Of a DNA stretch of 63,029 nt, positions 25,883-34,707 are shown one piece after another. The notes below the pieces were generated by a model. The model did not search any database, had not been told where the DNA came from, and worked only from the letters and a program-made list of their open reading frames with translations. A program made the translations under genes and the position numbers. Each line of letters starts with the position of its first letter. Positions within the stretch are counted from its first letter, which is position 1. Source of the DNA: Shimia gijangensis (GTDB lineage: Bacteria; Pseudomonadota; Alphaproteobacteria; Rhodobacterales; Rhodobacteraceae); the NCBI RefSeq assembly GCF_900142085.1, contig NZ_FQZQ01000023.1, forward strand, positions 1 through 63,029. The letters run 5' to 3'.

Positions 25883-26911
25883 ATGCAAATTGCCTCCGAT
25901 TTGGCCACCGCTGTTGGCAACACGCCACTGATACGCCTCAACAAAGCCAGCGAGGCTACGGGGTGTGAAATTCTGGGCAAAGCCGAGTTTATGAACCCGG
26001 GGCAGTCGGTCAAAGATCGCGCGGCACTTTTCATTATCAAAGATGCCATTGCGCGCGGCGACCTGAAACCCGGTGGTACCATCGTAGAAGGCACCGCAGG
26101 CAATACCGGCATTGGCCTTGCTTTGGTGGGCGCCTCCATGGGGTTCAAAACTGTCATTGTCATCCCTGAAACACAAAGTCAGGAAAAGAAGGACATGTTG
26201 CGTTTGGCGGGGGCCGAGTTGGTTCAGGTTCCGGCAGCTCCCTATAGCAATCCAAACAACTATGTGCGGTATTCTGGCCGCCTTGCGGAAAAGCTGGCCA
26301 AGTCAGAGCCGAACGGCGTGATCTGGGCAAACCAGTTTGACAATGTCGCCAATCGACAGGCCCACATCGAAACGACCGGCCCTGAAATCTGGGAGCAAAC
26401 CGATCACAAAGTTGATGGGTTTTGCTGTGCAGTCGGGTCGGGTGGAACGCTCGCCGGGGTAGGTGTCGCGCTCCAGTCCAAAGGTGTCAAAGTTGCACTG
26501 ACCGATCCGGGTGGCTCTGGCATGTTCAAACTGTACACAGGTATCGATCATGGCGGCACGTCGATCACCGAAGGGATTGGGCAGGGGCGCATTACTGCAA
26601 ACCTCGAAGGGTTCACTCCGGATTTATGCTATAAAATTCCAGACAAAGAAGCTTTGCCTGTCGTGTTTGATCTGCTGTCCGAAGAAGGCTTGTGTCTTGG
26701 TGGGTCTTCTGGTGTCAACGTGGCCGGCGCAATGCAGATGGCCCGCGAAATGGGCCCGGGACATACAATTGTGACCGTGCTTTGCGACTATGGTACGCGA
26801 TATCAATCCAAATTGTTCAATCCACAGTTCCTGAAAGATAAGGGACTGCCAGCCCCGAAATGGCTAAAAGAAGGTCCCGCCAGCATTCCAGGTGTTTTTG
26901 AGGATGTTTAA
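25883..26911 (+). CDS. cysK: cysteine synthase A (O-acetylserine sulfhydrylase)
   Basis: Makes cysteine from O-acetylserine and sulfide with PLP. 342 residues. The PLP lysine is Lys44 in NPGQSVKDRAA. The phosphate-binding loop is EGTAGNTGIGLAL, and GGSSGVNVAGAM near the C-terminus binds the pyridine nitrogen with Ser. It is the third gene of the trgA-trgB-cysK tellurite locus. Cysteine synthase supports tellurite tolerance in other bacteria. The large channel gene begins 4 bp downstream, so it may be read through. Confidence 0.95.
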   Translation: MQIASDLATAVGNTPLIRLNKASEATGCEILGKAEFMNPGQSVKDRAALFIIKDAIARGDLKPGGTIVEGTAGNTGIGLALVGASMGFKTVIVIPETQSQEKKDMLRLAGAELVQVPAAPYSNPNNYVRYSGRLAEKLAKSEPNGVIWANQFDNVANRQAHIETTGPEIWEQTDHKVDGFCCAVGSGGTLAGVGVALQSKGVKVALTDPGGSGMFKLYTGIDHGGTSITEGIGQGRITANLEGFTPDLCYKIPDKEALPVVFDLLSEEGLCLGGSSGVNVAGAMQMAREMGPGHTIVTVLCDYGTRYQSKLFNPQFLKDKGLPAPKWLKEGPASIPGVFEDV

Positions 26912-26914
26912 GTC

Positions 26915-29320
26915 TTGATAAGGTTTTTTCGCTACTTTTTGGTTTTACTGGTTCTGGTGCTAACACCAGGCTGGTATGGCGTGCACGCCCAAGCGGAAAC
27001 ACCGGACTTTGAAAAATGGCGCTCGGTCGCGCAACGCGCGGAAGAAGCCATTCAAACCGCGCGAGCTTCTGAAACGGCAATGGATTCGCTGCGCGCCCAA
27101 CTGGTTGAATGGCGTAATGACTTTGATACCTATAAGTCACAAACACGAATTTCGGTTGAAACGCTGGAAGCTCAGTTAGATCGGCTTGGGGATGCACCTG
27201 AGAACCCGGAGAACGAGTCGGCCGAAATTGTTGAGCAGCGCGATAAACTCAACTCAGCTCTCTCCACGGCGCGGGTTCCGATTGTCAAAGCAGAGCTGGC
27301 CAGCATCGAAGCCGTGAAGCTGATTGAAGGTGTCGACAAGTTGATGCGGGACCGCCACGCCAGCGAGCTGCGCCAACGCAATCCATCGCCAGTCTTTCTT
27401 AGAAATTGGAATGCCGCGTTAAGATCAATCAGCGGTAGCGCTTCTCATGTTTTCACGGAGATTCAGTCAGCCTGGACATATGAGCAGCGGACGCAGGACT
27501 TTTTCCAAAATATGCTAAGCTTTCTGGGCTTGTTGGCGATTGGGTTGGTTTTGATGTTCCGCAGTTCATTCTGGACAGCGCGGGCATTGAAAAAGCTACG
27601 GCAATCCAAACGGACAGCGACGCACGAACTCGTTGCTTTCTTAATTTCCTTAGGATATGTCATCCCCCCGCTGATCGGAATTTTTCTGGTTGTTGAGGCT
27701 TTTTATGCCACAGACCTGGTTGGCTTACGCGGAGAGCAAATCCTCGGGGTGCTGCCTTTGGCAGGCTTTCACTACCTTATGCCAGTTTGGATCGGACGGC
27801 GGGTCTTTACGAAAACAGACACGGAAATCCAACGAGTTCCTCTGAACCCAAAACAAGTGCGTCAGGCTCTGAACGCATCCTATTTGGTAGGCGCTGTCAT
27901 GGCGACTTATCAGGTATTCGAGGTTGTCGCCAGTTTTGACGGCTGGGAGTCAGACTCGCGCTCGGTCATCCTTTTTCCATTGTTCTTGGCGGCGGGCGCC
28001 TTGATGTTACGGTTCGCCCAGCTGTTTCGAGCCAACGTACGGGCCAATATTCGGGCGACGGACGGTGAAGCAAAATATTATGATCATTTTCTATCGATCT
28101 TAGCGCGCTTTTATCAAATTGCCGCAGTCGTAGGTGTTGGGTTGGCAATTGCCGGCTATACACGAGCGGCAGAAGCACTGATGTTTCCGGCGATCTACAC
28201 GGTGCAGCTCGTGACCTTGCTGATTTTGATGCACGGCATGTTCAACCGAATGTTTGCAGATGACACCGCGCCAAAAGTAGAGACAGAACGCAAACTTTGG
28301 CCGTTGATCCTGTCCTGCACTATGGTTTTGCTCTCGACTCCCCTGTTATTGTTGATCTGGGGCATGCGGCCTCAGGAAATCACCTCATTTTATCGCCAAA
28401 TTCTGATTGGTATCCGGGTTGGCGATATTACAATCTCGCCATCGCAGGTCATCATTTTTCTGGCAATTTTCACTATTGGCTATGCAATAACGCGCGGTAC
28501 ACAAGCGTTTTTGAAAAACACTTTTCTTCCGCGCACAAGGCTCGACATTGGTGGCCAAAACGCCGTGGTTGTCGGAGTTGGGTATGTCGGCCTGACCCTG
28601 GCCGCGATGATCGCTCTCAACAATACCGGCATCGACCTTGGATCGATCGCTCTGGTGGCTTCGGCTTTGTCCGTTGGGATCGGGTTTGGTCTGCAAACCA
28701 TTGTGTCGAATTTTGTCAGTGGCATTATTCTTTTGATCGAACGCCCGATCGCAGAAGGTGACTGGATCGAGGTTAATGGCCAGATGGGATATGTGCGTGA
28801 CATATCGGTACGCTCAACCCGGATTGAAACGTTTGATCGCACGGACGTGATTGTTCCCAATAGCGATTTGGTGGCGGGCACTGTCACCAACTACACCCGC
28901 GGCAGCACTGTGGGGCGGGTGATTGCGCCAATTGGCGTGGCTTATGGCACCGATCCTCGAACGGTCGAAAAAATCCTGCTCGAAGTTGCCAATGGCCACC
29001 CGATGATCCTCGCAACGCCTGCGCCCTATGTCGTGTTTCAGGGTTTCGGCGCCAGTTCTCTCGATTTCGAAATCCGCGCCATCCTGCGGGACGTAAACTG
29101 GGTTCTGAGTGTGCGGTCAGATTTGAATTATGAAATTGCCCGACGCTTTGTTGAAGAGGGCATCGAGATTCCTTTCCCACAACAGGATGTCTGGCTGCGC
29201 ACACCAGAGCCTGCCAAACACCCGGTTCAGGTCGAACCGGTGAGCCCGGCGGAATTGAACACAATCCGCCAACAAGACAATGATGGCGGCGGCGACGCAG
29301 GCGGAGATGGAGACCGATAA
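26915..29320 (+). CDS. MscS-family mechanosensitive channel with DUF3772 periplasmic domain
   Basis: An 801-residue inner-membrane channel expected to open under osmotic stress. Signal-type start IRFFRYFLVLLVLVLTPGW, then a periplasmic coiled region (about 28-180) containing the DUF3772 segment near RNPSPVFLRNWNAALRS. About ten membrane segments follow (about 195-580). The MscS core begins with the glycine-alanine-rich pore helix ALSVGIGFGLQTIVSNFVSG. The cytoplasmic beta domain has ERPIAEGDWIEVNGQMGYV, STRIETFDRTDVIVPNSDLV. The C-terminus is a short Asp/Gly-rich tail. The start is TTG, 4 bp after cysK. The stop overlaps AlaX (TAATG). Confidence 0.9.
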   Translation: MIRFFRYFLVLLVLVLTPGWYGVHAQAETPDFEKWRSVAQRAEEAIQTARASETAMDSLRAQLVEWRNDFDTYKSQTRISVETLEAQLDRLGDAPENPENESAEIVEQRDKLNSALSTARVPIVKAELASIEAVKLIEGVDKLMRDRHASELRQRNPSPVFLRNWNAALRSISGSASHVFTEIQSAWTYEQRTQDFFQNMLSFLGLLAIGLVLMFRSSFWTARALKKLRQSKRTATHELVAFLISLGYVIPPLIGIFLVVEAFYATDLVGLRGEQILGVLPLAGFHYLMPVWIGRRVFTKTDTEIQRVPLNPKQVRQALNASYLVGAVMATYQVFEVVASFDGWESDSRSVILFPLFLAAGALMLRFAQLFRANVRANIRATDGEAKYYDHFLSILARFYQIAAVVGVGLAIAGYTRAAEALMFPAIYTVQLVTLLILMHGMFNRMFADDTAPKVETERKLWPLILSCTMVLLSTPLLLLIWGMRPQEITSFYRQILIGIRVGDITISPSQVIIFLAIFTIGYAITRGTQAFLKNTFLPRTRLDIGGQNAVVVGVGYVGLTLAAMIALNNTGIDLGSIALVASALSVGIGFGLQTIVSNFVSGIILLIERPIAEGDWIEVNGQMGYVRDISVRSTRIETFDRTDVIVPNSDLVAGTVTNYTRGSTVGRVIAPIGVAYGTDPRTVEKILLEVANGHPMILATPAPYVVFQGFGASSLDFEIRAILRDVNWVLSVRSDLNYEIARRFVEEGIEIPFPQQDVWLRTPEPAKHPVQVEPVSPAELNTIRQQDNDGGGDAGGDGDR

Positions 29321-30039
29321 TGAGTGAATTGTTGTTTCGGGACGACGCCTATTTGCGTCAGGCAACGGGCACGGTGGTCGGCCACACCCCCGAAGGAGGC
29401 ATTATACTGGACCGCTGTCTTTTCTATCCAACCGGAGGAGGTCAGCCCGGCGACAGCGGTGACATTTCCTGGAACTCGTACAAAATGCCAATCGCAACGA
29501 CTGTAAAGGCCGAAGGTAACGATATCGCTCTTGTCCAGGCCGAGCCAGCCGCTTTGCCCCCTGTTGGCACCAAAGTGACCCAAACGCTTGACTGGGAACG
29601 TCGACACCGCCTGATGCGCGTGCACACGGCTTTGCATCTGTTGTCAGTGATCATCCCGCTACCTGTGACCGGTGGATCGATCAGCCCTGACAAAGGTCGT
29701 TTGGATTTCGATATGCCTGAGGCTCTTGAAAACAAAGAGGCCTTGACCGACTCGCTAAATCGATTGATTGAGCGCGATCTTGTGATCACTGAGGGTTGGA
29801 TCACATCTGGCGAGCTTGAGGCCAATCCAAGCTTGGTCAAAACGATGTCCGTCAAACCACCCATGGGAGAGGGGCAGGTGCGACTGATCCGGATCGGAGA
29901 AGGCGGGGATCAGGTTGACCTGCAACCTTGCGGTGGCACTCATGTCGCGCGCACCGGCGAGATCGGTCGTGTGCGCATTGGTAAAGTGGAAAAGAAGGGG
30001 CGACAAAACCGCCGCGTCTATTTACACCTCGACATCTGA
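29320..30039 (+). CDS. alanyl-tRNA editing protein (AlaX type)
   Basis: A free-standing trans-editing enzyme that hydrolyses Ser or Gly mischarged to tRNA-Ala. 239 residues, with an N-terminal beta barrel and the editing core. Zinc ligands are visible: His102 and His106 (VHTALHLLS) and Cys204 with His208 (QPCGGTHVARTGE). The opening motif FYPTGGGQPGDSG is also diagnostic. There is no aminoacylation domain and no C-Ala oligomerisation domain, so this is a short AlaX. The start overlaps the mechanosensitive channel stop by 1 base. A tRNA-Ser gene follows 70 bp downstream. Confidence 0.93.
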   Translation: MSELLFRDDAYLRQATGTVVGHTPEGGIILDRCLFYPTGGGQPGDSGDISWNSYKMPIATTVKAEGNDIALVQAEPAALPPVGTKVTQTLDWERRHRLMRVHTALHLLSVIIPLPVTGGSISPDKGRLDFDMPEALENKEALTDSLNRLIERDLVITEGWITSGELEANPSLVKTMSVKPPMGEGQVRLIRIGEGGDQVDLQPCGGTHVARTGEIGRVRIGKVEKKGRQNRRVYLHLDI

Positions 30040-30109
30040 TAAAAGCGCACATCAAAGGCCGTTTGTCTCTTGCGCTGCCCATCCAATATTCGTTAAAGAG
30101 CGCATCAAC

Positions 30110-30199
30110 GGAGCGGTGGCCGAGTGGTCGAAGGCGCACGCCTGGAAAGTGTGTAGGCGGGAGACCGTCTCCAGGGTTCGAATCCCTGTCGCTCCGCCA
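30110..30199 (+). tRNA. tRNA-Ser (anticodon GGA), CCA encoded
   Basis: A 90-nt class II tRNA with acceptor GGAGCGG/CGCTCC, anticodon loop CTGGAAA (GGA, serine), a long variable arm (TAGGCGGGAGACCGTCT region), and T-arm GGTTCGAATCC. CCA is genomic. The accessory region of the window starts directly after it. Confidence 0.95.
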
Positions 30200-30276
30200 C
30201 CCAATTAACGTATTGTTATTGTTGGGTAATTAACGGGATTTATACCCCAAATTCCCGAGGCTTGGCAACCTCAGAT

Positions 30277-30560
30277 ATTCCCTCAGACACAATTTTCAGG
30301 TCATTTTGCGCGCGATTTCCCGTTGGTCTCTGTTGGGAGATTTGGGCGGTGAGGTTTGGGCCTGATTTTCCCTGCTAACAGGGAATTTACAGGGAATTTT
30401 TGTAGTTTCGCCTGTTTTGCTGGGTATTCCCTCTAATTTAATGCAGCAACTACAGGCGGTTAGAAGGCGATTTCCCTACTCAATGGAACAGGGAATTTCA
30501 AACCACGTAACAGGGAATTCTTTTTGGGTATCAGGGAATATTTTTGACGGATCAGGGATT
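30277..30560. repeat. array of CAGGGAAT/ATTCCCTG short repeats
   Basis: CAGGGAAT(T) occurs on the plus strand at 30379, 30390, 30489, 30511, 30532 and, with one change, 30553. The inverse motif (A)TTCCCT occurs at 30277, 30367, 30426 and 30471. The last four plus copies are 22, 21 and 21 bp apart and two others are 11 bp apart, i.e. whole helical turns. They fill the 360-bp gap between tRNA-Ser and the 3' end of the recombinase gene. The layout suggests iterons: binding sites for a recombinase, excision factor or replication protein. Confidence 0.7.
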
Positions 30561-31812
30561 AGGGTTTTGAACCAATTCCATAGAGTTTTTCTTGGTCCGG
30601 CCAGTGCCTGGGAATGCACCTTCTCACAAGGGTTTCCATTGTCAGTCCATCTGGCTGGGTTCCGGCTAAAATGGCGCGCTGAATCCGAGGCGATAAAAAC
30701 GCCAGTGTGATGACACGGGTGACGTAGCTTTCAGAGATAGACGATGTTGCGGCGATCTGTTTTACACTGACGCCCGTCTTCATTTGTCGCACCCAAATGT
30801 GGGCATTATTGAGCGCGCGAATGAGCGCCTTATCTGGCAGGGATTGAATGTCGCCCGCAATGATCTTCATCTCTGCGCCACGACGGCGGCAATGCAGTGG
30901 GGCCTCGATGTGCAGCAATGACGGGTGTAACTCGGATGCGGGTAGGCCAAGTGCTTCGGACAGAGACGATGCAATAAGAGTGACTGCGAGACTGCCTTTG
31001 CCGATTGTGCCTCGTTCAATCAGGCCTGCGGCAATGCCCACCCCACTTCGTTCCATCCGGGCGGTCAGTGTCAGGGCGGTCTCTGTGGCCTGACTGGAGG
31101 CCACAACATCCATGGCGCATAGGATCTCATGGCGCTGAGCCGCAGCTTTGAGGTGTCGTGCGATGGCACCGGCGACTGCGTCTTCAAACGCTCTGGCCGG
31201 CAAGCGCCAGGCAGCCCGGTCCGGCTTTCCCGTAATCAGACGGTTCGAGATATAATAGCGATGCCGCTTTTTGCCTTTCTGGGAATGGGACGGTGTGAGG
31301 ATGTCGCCTGTCTCATCGCGAAACTTTCCAAGCAACGAGGCGACCCCGGTTTGAGCGCCTTTTTGATAAATGGTTTTGACACCTCTCCTGCGGACGGCCG
31401 CGGATTCCAACTTGCTCTGCACCCGGTCCCAGAGGGCCTGATCTATGATGGCCTCGTGCAACCCGGGAAAAGACTTCTCCTTGTGGCGAATACGCCCGAG
31501 ATAGGTTGGGTTGCGCAGGATGTGATAGATTTGACCGCGCCCGAAGGGGCGGTTGCCTTGTTCTCGGCCGGTTGAGAAGTGGTGGTGTTTGGATCGTAGC
31601 CCTTCGTCTTTGGCTTTCCGGGTCACGACATTGAGACAGCTGTGCGCATCATAGAGAGCAAATACTTTCTGCACGATCCGGGCTTCAGTCTCATTCAGCA
31701 CAAGTTCCCGTCGAGACTTGTCGGGATGTGGATCATAGCCAAGTGGCGGCACACCTCCCATCCAAAGTCCTTTCTTTTTGGAGGCGGCGATCTTGTCGCG
31801 AATGCGCTCGGC
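30559..31812 (-). pseudogene. large serine recombinase, N-terminal catalytic domain lost to IS insertion
   Basis: About 418 codons are left. They begin inside the helix after the resolvase domain (AERIRDKIAASKKKG, then MGGVPPLGYD, the start of the Recombinase domain). They run through HILRNPTYLGRIRHK and a zinc-ribbon-like stretch to a natural stop. The catalytic serine and the whole resolvase domain are absent because the IS6 element at 31813 sits in the reading frame. The C-terminal helix-turn-helix (VKQIAATSSISESYVTRVI) is intact. The gene once encoded a site-specific integrase of the kind that moves islands. Its 3' end abuts the CAGGGAAT array. A truncated product could still bind DNA but not recombine. 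Confidence 0.85.
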
Positions 31813-32630
31813 GGCGATGTCAGAGGAAACTCGGTTGTGAAGGGCAGGGCGGCGATCTAGCTTCTGTTCATGACAAAACGCTCTCCTTTTCGCTATTTCA
31901 AAACCAGTCCTGAGATCATCCGCCTAGCGGTGATGCTTTACGTCCGATTTCCACTCTCGTTACGAAACGTAGAAGATCTTCTGCACGAAAGGGGCATTGA
32001 TGTGAGCTACGAAACTGTACGGTTTTGGTGGAACAGATTTGGCCCCATGTTTGCTGCTGAAATACGCAGAAAACGGGTTAGCCGGATGCGGTGTTACTCG
32101 AACTGGCGGTGGCACCTCGACGAGGTTTTCGTGAAGATCAACGGTGAACGACATTACCTTTGGCGCGCTGTGGATCACGAAGGTGAGGTGCTGGAAAGCT
32201 ACGTCACCAAGCGACGAGATCGCGCCGCAGCCCTTAAATTATTGAAGAAGGCGATGAAACGGTATGGGTCACCAGAAGTCATCGTGACCGACAAGTTGCG
32301 TTCTTATGGTGCTGCGATGAAAGTCATTGGAAACGCTTGCAAACAGGACACTGGGCGCTGGAAAAACAATCGCGCTGAAAACTCACACCTACCTTTTCGA
32401 AGGCGAGAGCGAGCCATGAACGGCTTTCGCCGAATGCGAAGTTTGCAGAAATTTGTTTCCGTTCACGCTTCCGTCTTCAACCATTTTAATCAGGAGCGCA
32501 GCCTTTCGAAAAGATGCCATTTCAAGCTGAACCGCACCGCCGCTCTCGCTGAGTGGCGCGGTCTTTGCGCGGCATAAAGGACAGTTTTACTGGCCTAGTA
32601 GAGACTGGTTCGAATTTGTCTGACAGCACC
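31813..32630 (+). mobile_element. IS6-family insertion sequence, copy A (818 bp)
   Basis: Left end GGCGATGTCAGA and right end (reverse) GGTGCTGTCAGA are imperfect inverted repeats around a single transposase gene. It lies inside the serine recombinase on the left and a sugar kinase gene on the right. The flanking octamers (CGCTCGGC and CAGGCGCC) do not match, so it is not a simple insertion with target duplication. Confidence 0.88.
31870..32577 (+). CDS. IS6-family transposase (copy A)
   Basis: A 235-residue DDE transposase. The helix-turn-helix-like start (SPFRYFKTSPEIIRLAVMLYVRFPLS) is followed by the catalytic core: Asp in WHLDEVFVKING, Asp in VIVTDKLRSYGAA, Glu in NRAENSHLPFRRRERAM. The length and the single ORF fit IS6/IS26-like elements, which move by replicative cointegrate formation. 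Full length and intact, so it is probably active. Copies B and C encode closely similar proteins (C the more divergent by eye). Confidence 0.95.
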   Translation: MTKRSPFRYFKTSPEIIRLAVMLYVRFPLSLRNVEDLLHERGIDVSYETVRFWWNRFGPMFAAEIRRKRVSRMRCYSNWRWHLDEVFVKINGERHYLWRAVDHEGEVLESYVTKRRDRAAALKLLKKAMKRYGSPEVIVTDKLRSYGAAMKVIGNACKQDTGRWKNNRAENSHLPFRRRERAMNGFRRMRSLQKFVSVHASVFNHFNQERSLSKRCHFKLNRTAALAEWRGLCAA

Positions 32631-32631
32631 C

Positions 32632-32994
32632 AGGCGCCACATCGAAGTGTTGCAGACGGCGGGTGTCTCATTTGACCGGGCTGTCATGTCTGGCGGCGGA
32701 GCTCGCAGCCCCCAATGGCCGCAAATGTTTGCAGACTGTCTCGGGGTTCCGATAACGGTCGCTGAAGCTCAGGAAACCGGTGCTTTGGGGGCTGCGATTG
32801 GCGCGGGTGTCGGCGTTGGGCAGTTCGCGGATTACGAACAGGGTATCGCGGCAATGACGGTGGCCAAGAAAGAATTCCTGCCCAATCAAAAGATGAAAAA
32901 CCACTACGAGATGCGCTTTCAGGCGTTTCTTGAAATGACCAATATGATGCGCCGCTTTTGGACAACGCTCAAAAATTCTGGAGACAAAACATGA
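32632..32994 (+). pseudogene. FGGY-family carbohydrate kinase, C-terminal fragment
   Basis: About 120 codons survive after the right end of IS copy A. They contain the conserved C-terminal ATP-site motif VMSGGGARSPQWPQMFADCLG and GALGAAIGAGVG, which match xylulokinase-like FGGY enzymes. The N-terminal three quarters are missing. The stop overlaps the start of the alcohol dehydrogenase gene as ATGA, which shows the kinase was the upstream member of a catabolic operon before the IS removed most of it. No function is expected. Confidence 0.85.
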
Positions 32995-34007
32995 AGACGA
33001 TCGGATTCATCAAATCGCTGAAAATCGAGGAAGCAGACAGTCTTTTTGAGGTTGATCAGCCGATGCCTGAACTAAAACAACAGGACGTTTTGGTCAGGAT
33101 CGAAGCAATATCCATCAATCCGGCGGATGCTAAAATTCGTATCCGCTCGGCTGCCGAACAGCCACACGATGAACCAAAGATCCTTGGTTATGACGCGGTG
33201 GGAGTAATCGAAAAATTGGGCCCAGACGTTGCGGGGTTCAAAGAAGGCGACAGAGTCTGGTACGCCGGTGACGTCAACCGCCCGGGTTCTTACGCTGAAT
33301 ATCAGGCGGTTGATCACCGCATCATTGCCAAGGCCCCGGTTGGGGTTGCTCCGACCTCGTCAGCTTCAATGCCGCTGGTATCTCTGACCGCGTGGGAAAT
33401 ATTGTTCGACCGATTGCAAGTGCCCCTCGATGATTCCTCGTCCTCGCTGTTGATCATAGGAGGCGCCGGTGGCGTTGGATCTGTGACCACGCAGTTGGCA
33501 CGTGCGCTTACCCAACTTCAAGTGGTCGCAACCGCTTCGCGCCCCGAGAGTTCGGACTGGTGCCGCAAGATGGGCGCCCACGAGGTCGTTGATCACCGCG
33601 ATTTGGTTCAAAACTTTCGGGCGACAGACCGCGAGTTTGCCGAATTCATCGTGCAATATGCGGATTTGGCGCAACACTGGGATGCGATGTGCGAGCTGGT
33701 GGCTCCACAAGGGCGTATTGGCACCATTGTCGAAACGTCTGAAAAAATTGATATTTCTGCACTACAAGGCAAGTCCGCCGCGTTGATGTGGGAACTGATG
33801 TTCACCCGTACGCTGTTTGGTACGGCAGATATCGCAAATCAGGGGCATATTTTGGATCGCGTCGCGCGGCTTGTGGAAGACGGGACTATCCAGACAACCC
33901 AAACACGTGTTTTGACAGGGCTCAGCGCAGAGACTTTGAAAACTGCGCACGAAATTATCGAAAGCGGAACCATGATCGGCAAGCTCGTCGTGGATTTCAC
34001 CAAATAA
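32991..34007 (+). CDS. zinc-type alcohol dehydrogenase / quinone oxidoreductase family protein
   Basis: A 338-residue medium-chain reductase without zinc cysteines. It has the GroES-like N-terminus (VRIEAISINPADAKIR, LGYDAVGVIEKLG) and the NADPH loop LLIIGGAGGVGSVTTQLA. WEILFDRL and the C-terminal TMIGKLVVDF match the family that reduces quinones or alkenals using NADPH. ATG 32991 follows GGAGA. It is the only intact gene between IS copies A and B and probably belonged to a kinase-dehydrogenase-GMC oxidoreductase operon. Its promoter was probably lost with the kinase 5' part, although IS-borne promoters are possible. Confidence 0.85.
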   Translation: MKTIGFIKSLKIEEADSLFEVDQPMPELKQQDVLVRIEAISINPADAKIRIRSAAEQPHDEPKILGYDAVGVIEKLGPDVAGFKEGDRVWYAGDVNRPGSYAEYQAVDHRIIAKAPVGVAPTSSASMPLVSLTAWEILFDRLQVPLDDSSSSLLIIGGAGGVGSVTTQLARALTQLQVVATASRPESSDWCRKMGAHEVVDHRDLVQNFRATDREFAEFIVQYADLAQHWDAMCELVAPQGRIGTIVETSEKIDISALQGKSAALMWELMFTRTLFGTADIANQGHILDRVARLVEDGTIQTTQTRVLTGLSAETLKTAHEIIESGTMIGKLVVDFTK

Positions 34008-34028
34008 CAAACATTAAGTGAGCACGAG

Positions 34029-34707
34029 ATGGGTTACACCAAAGCAATCGAAGGAACGTACGACTACATCATCGTCGGGGCTGGCACAGCAGGGTGCGTT
34101 CTGGCCAACCGTCTCACGGAAGAGCCAAAAAATCGGGTTCTATTGTTAGAGGCCGGCCGAAAAGATAATTATCACTGGGTCAAAATTCCCGTCGGATACT
34201 TGTACTGCATTGGGAATCCGCGCACCGATTGGATGATGAAGACCGCTGAAGAGCCGGGATTGAACGGCCGCTCCCTGGTCTATCCGCGTGGCAAAGTTTT
34301 GGGCGGCTGCACTTCGGTAAACGGCATGATCTACATGCGTGGGCAGGCGGCGGACTATGATCGCTGGCGGCAATTGGGGAATGTGGGATGGGGCTGGGAT
34401 GATGTCCTGCCGTATTTTTTGAAATCTGAAGATCACCACGCAGGCTCAACTGACATGCACAGTACCGGCGGTGAATGGAAGGTATCAAAGCAGCGGTTGA
34501 AATGGGATATTCTGAGCGCGGTTCAGGACGGCGCTAAGGAGTTTGGCATTCTGCCGCGTGATGACTTTAATGACGGTGATAATATTGGCTCCGGTTTCTT
34601 TGAGGTGAACCAGAACAAGGGCGTTCGCTGGAGCACGGCCAGCGGGTTTCTGCGCCCCGCGATGAAGCGCCCCAATCTGCGGGTGTTGACACAGGCTCAC
34701 ACAGAGG
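34029..34707 (+). pseudogene. GMC-family oxidoreductase, N-terminal half (truncated by IS)
   Basis: The first about 226 codons of a choline-dehydrogenase-like flavoenzyme are intact. They include the FAD Rossmann motif YIIVGAGTAGCVLANRL near residue 13, LLLEAG, and the GMC signature PRGKVLGGCTSVNGMIYMRG. The frame then runs into IS copy B, losing the substrate-binding half and the catalytic histidines, and ends in an IS-derived tail. Its start follows the dehydrogenase gene by 21 bp, so it was the third gene of that operon. The product would be inactive. Confidence 0.9.

Noticed and set aside
30277..30560. CRISPR array
   Set aside because: Repeat units are only 8-9 bp, occur in both orientations, lack uniform 30-bp repeats and spacers, and no cas genes are present.
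32601..32630. IS ends containing GGTTCGAAT as a tRNA T-arm or attachment site
   Set aside because: The resemblance to the T-loop is nine bases only, no tRNA fold surrounds it, and the sequence is explained as the conserved IS6 terminus.
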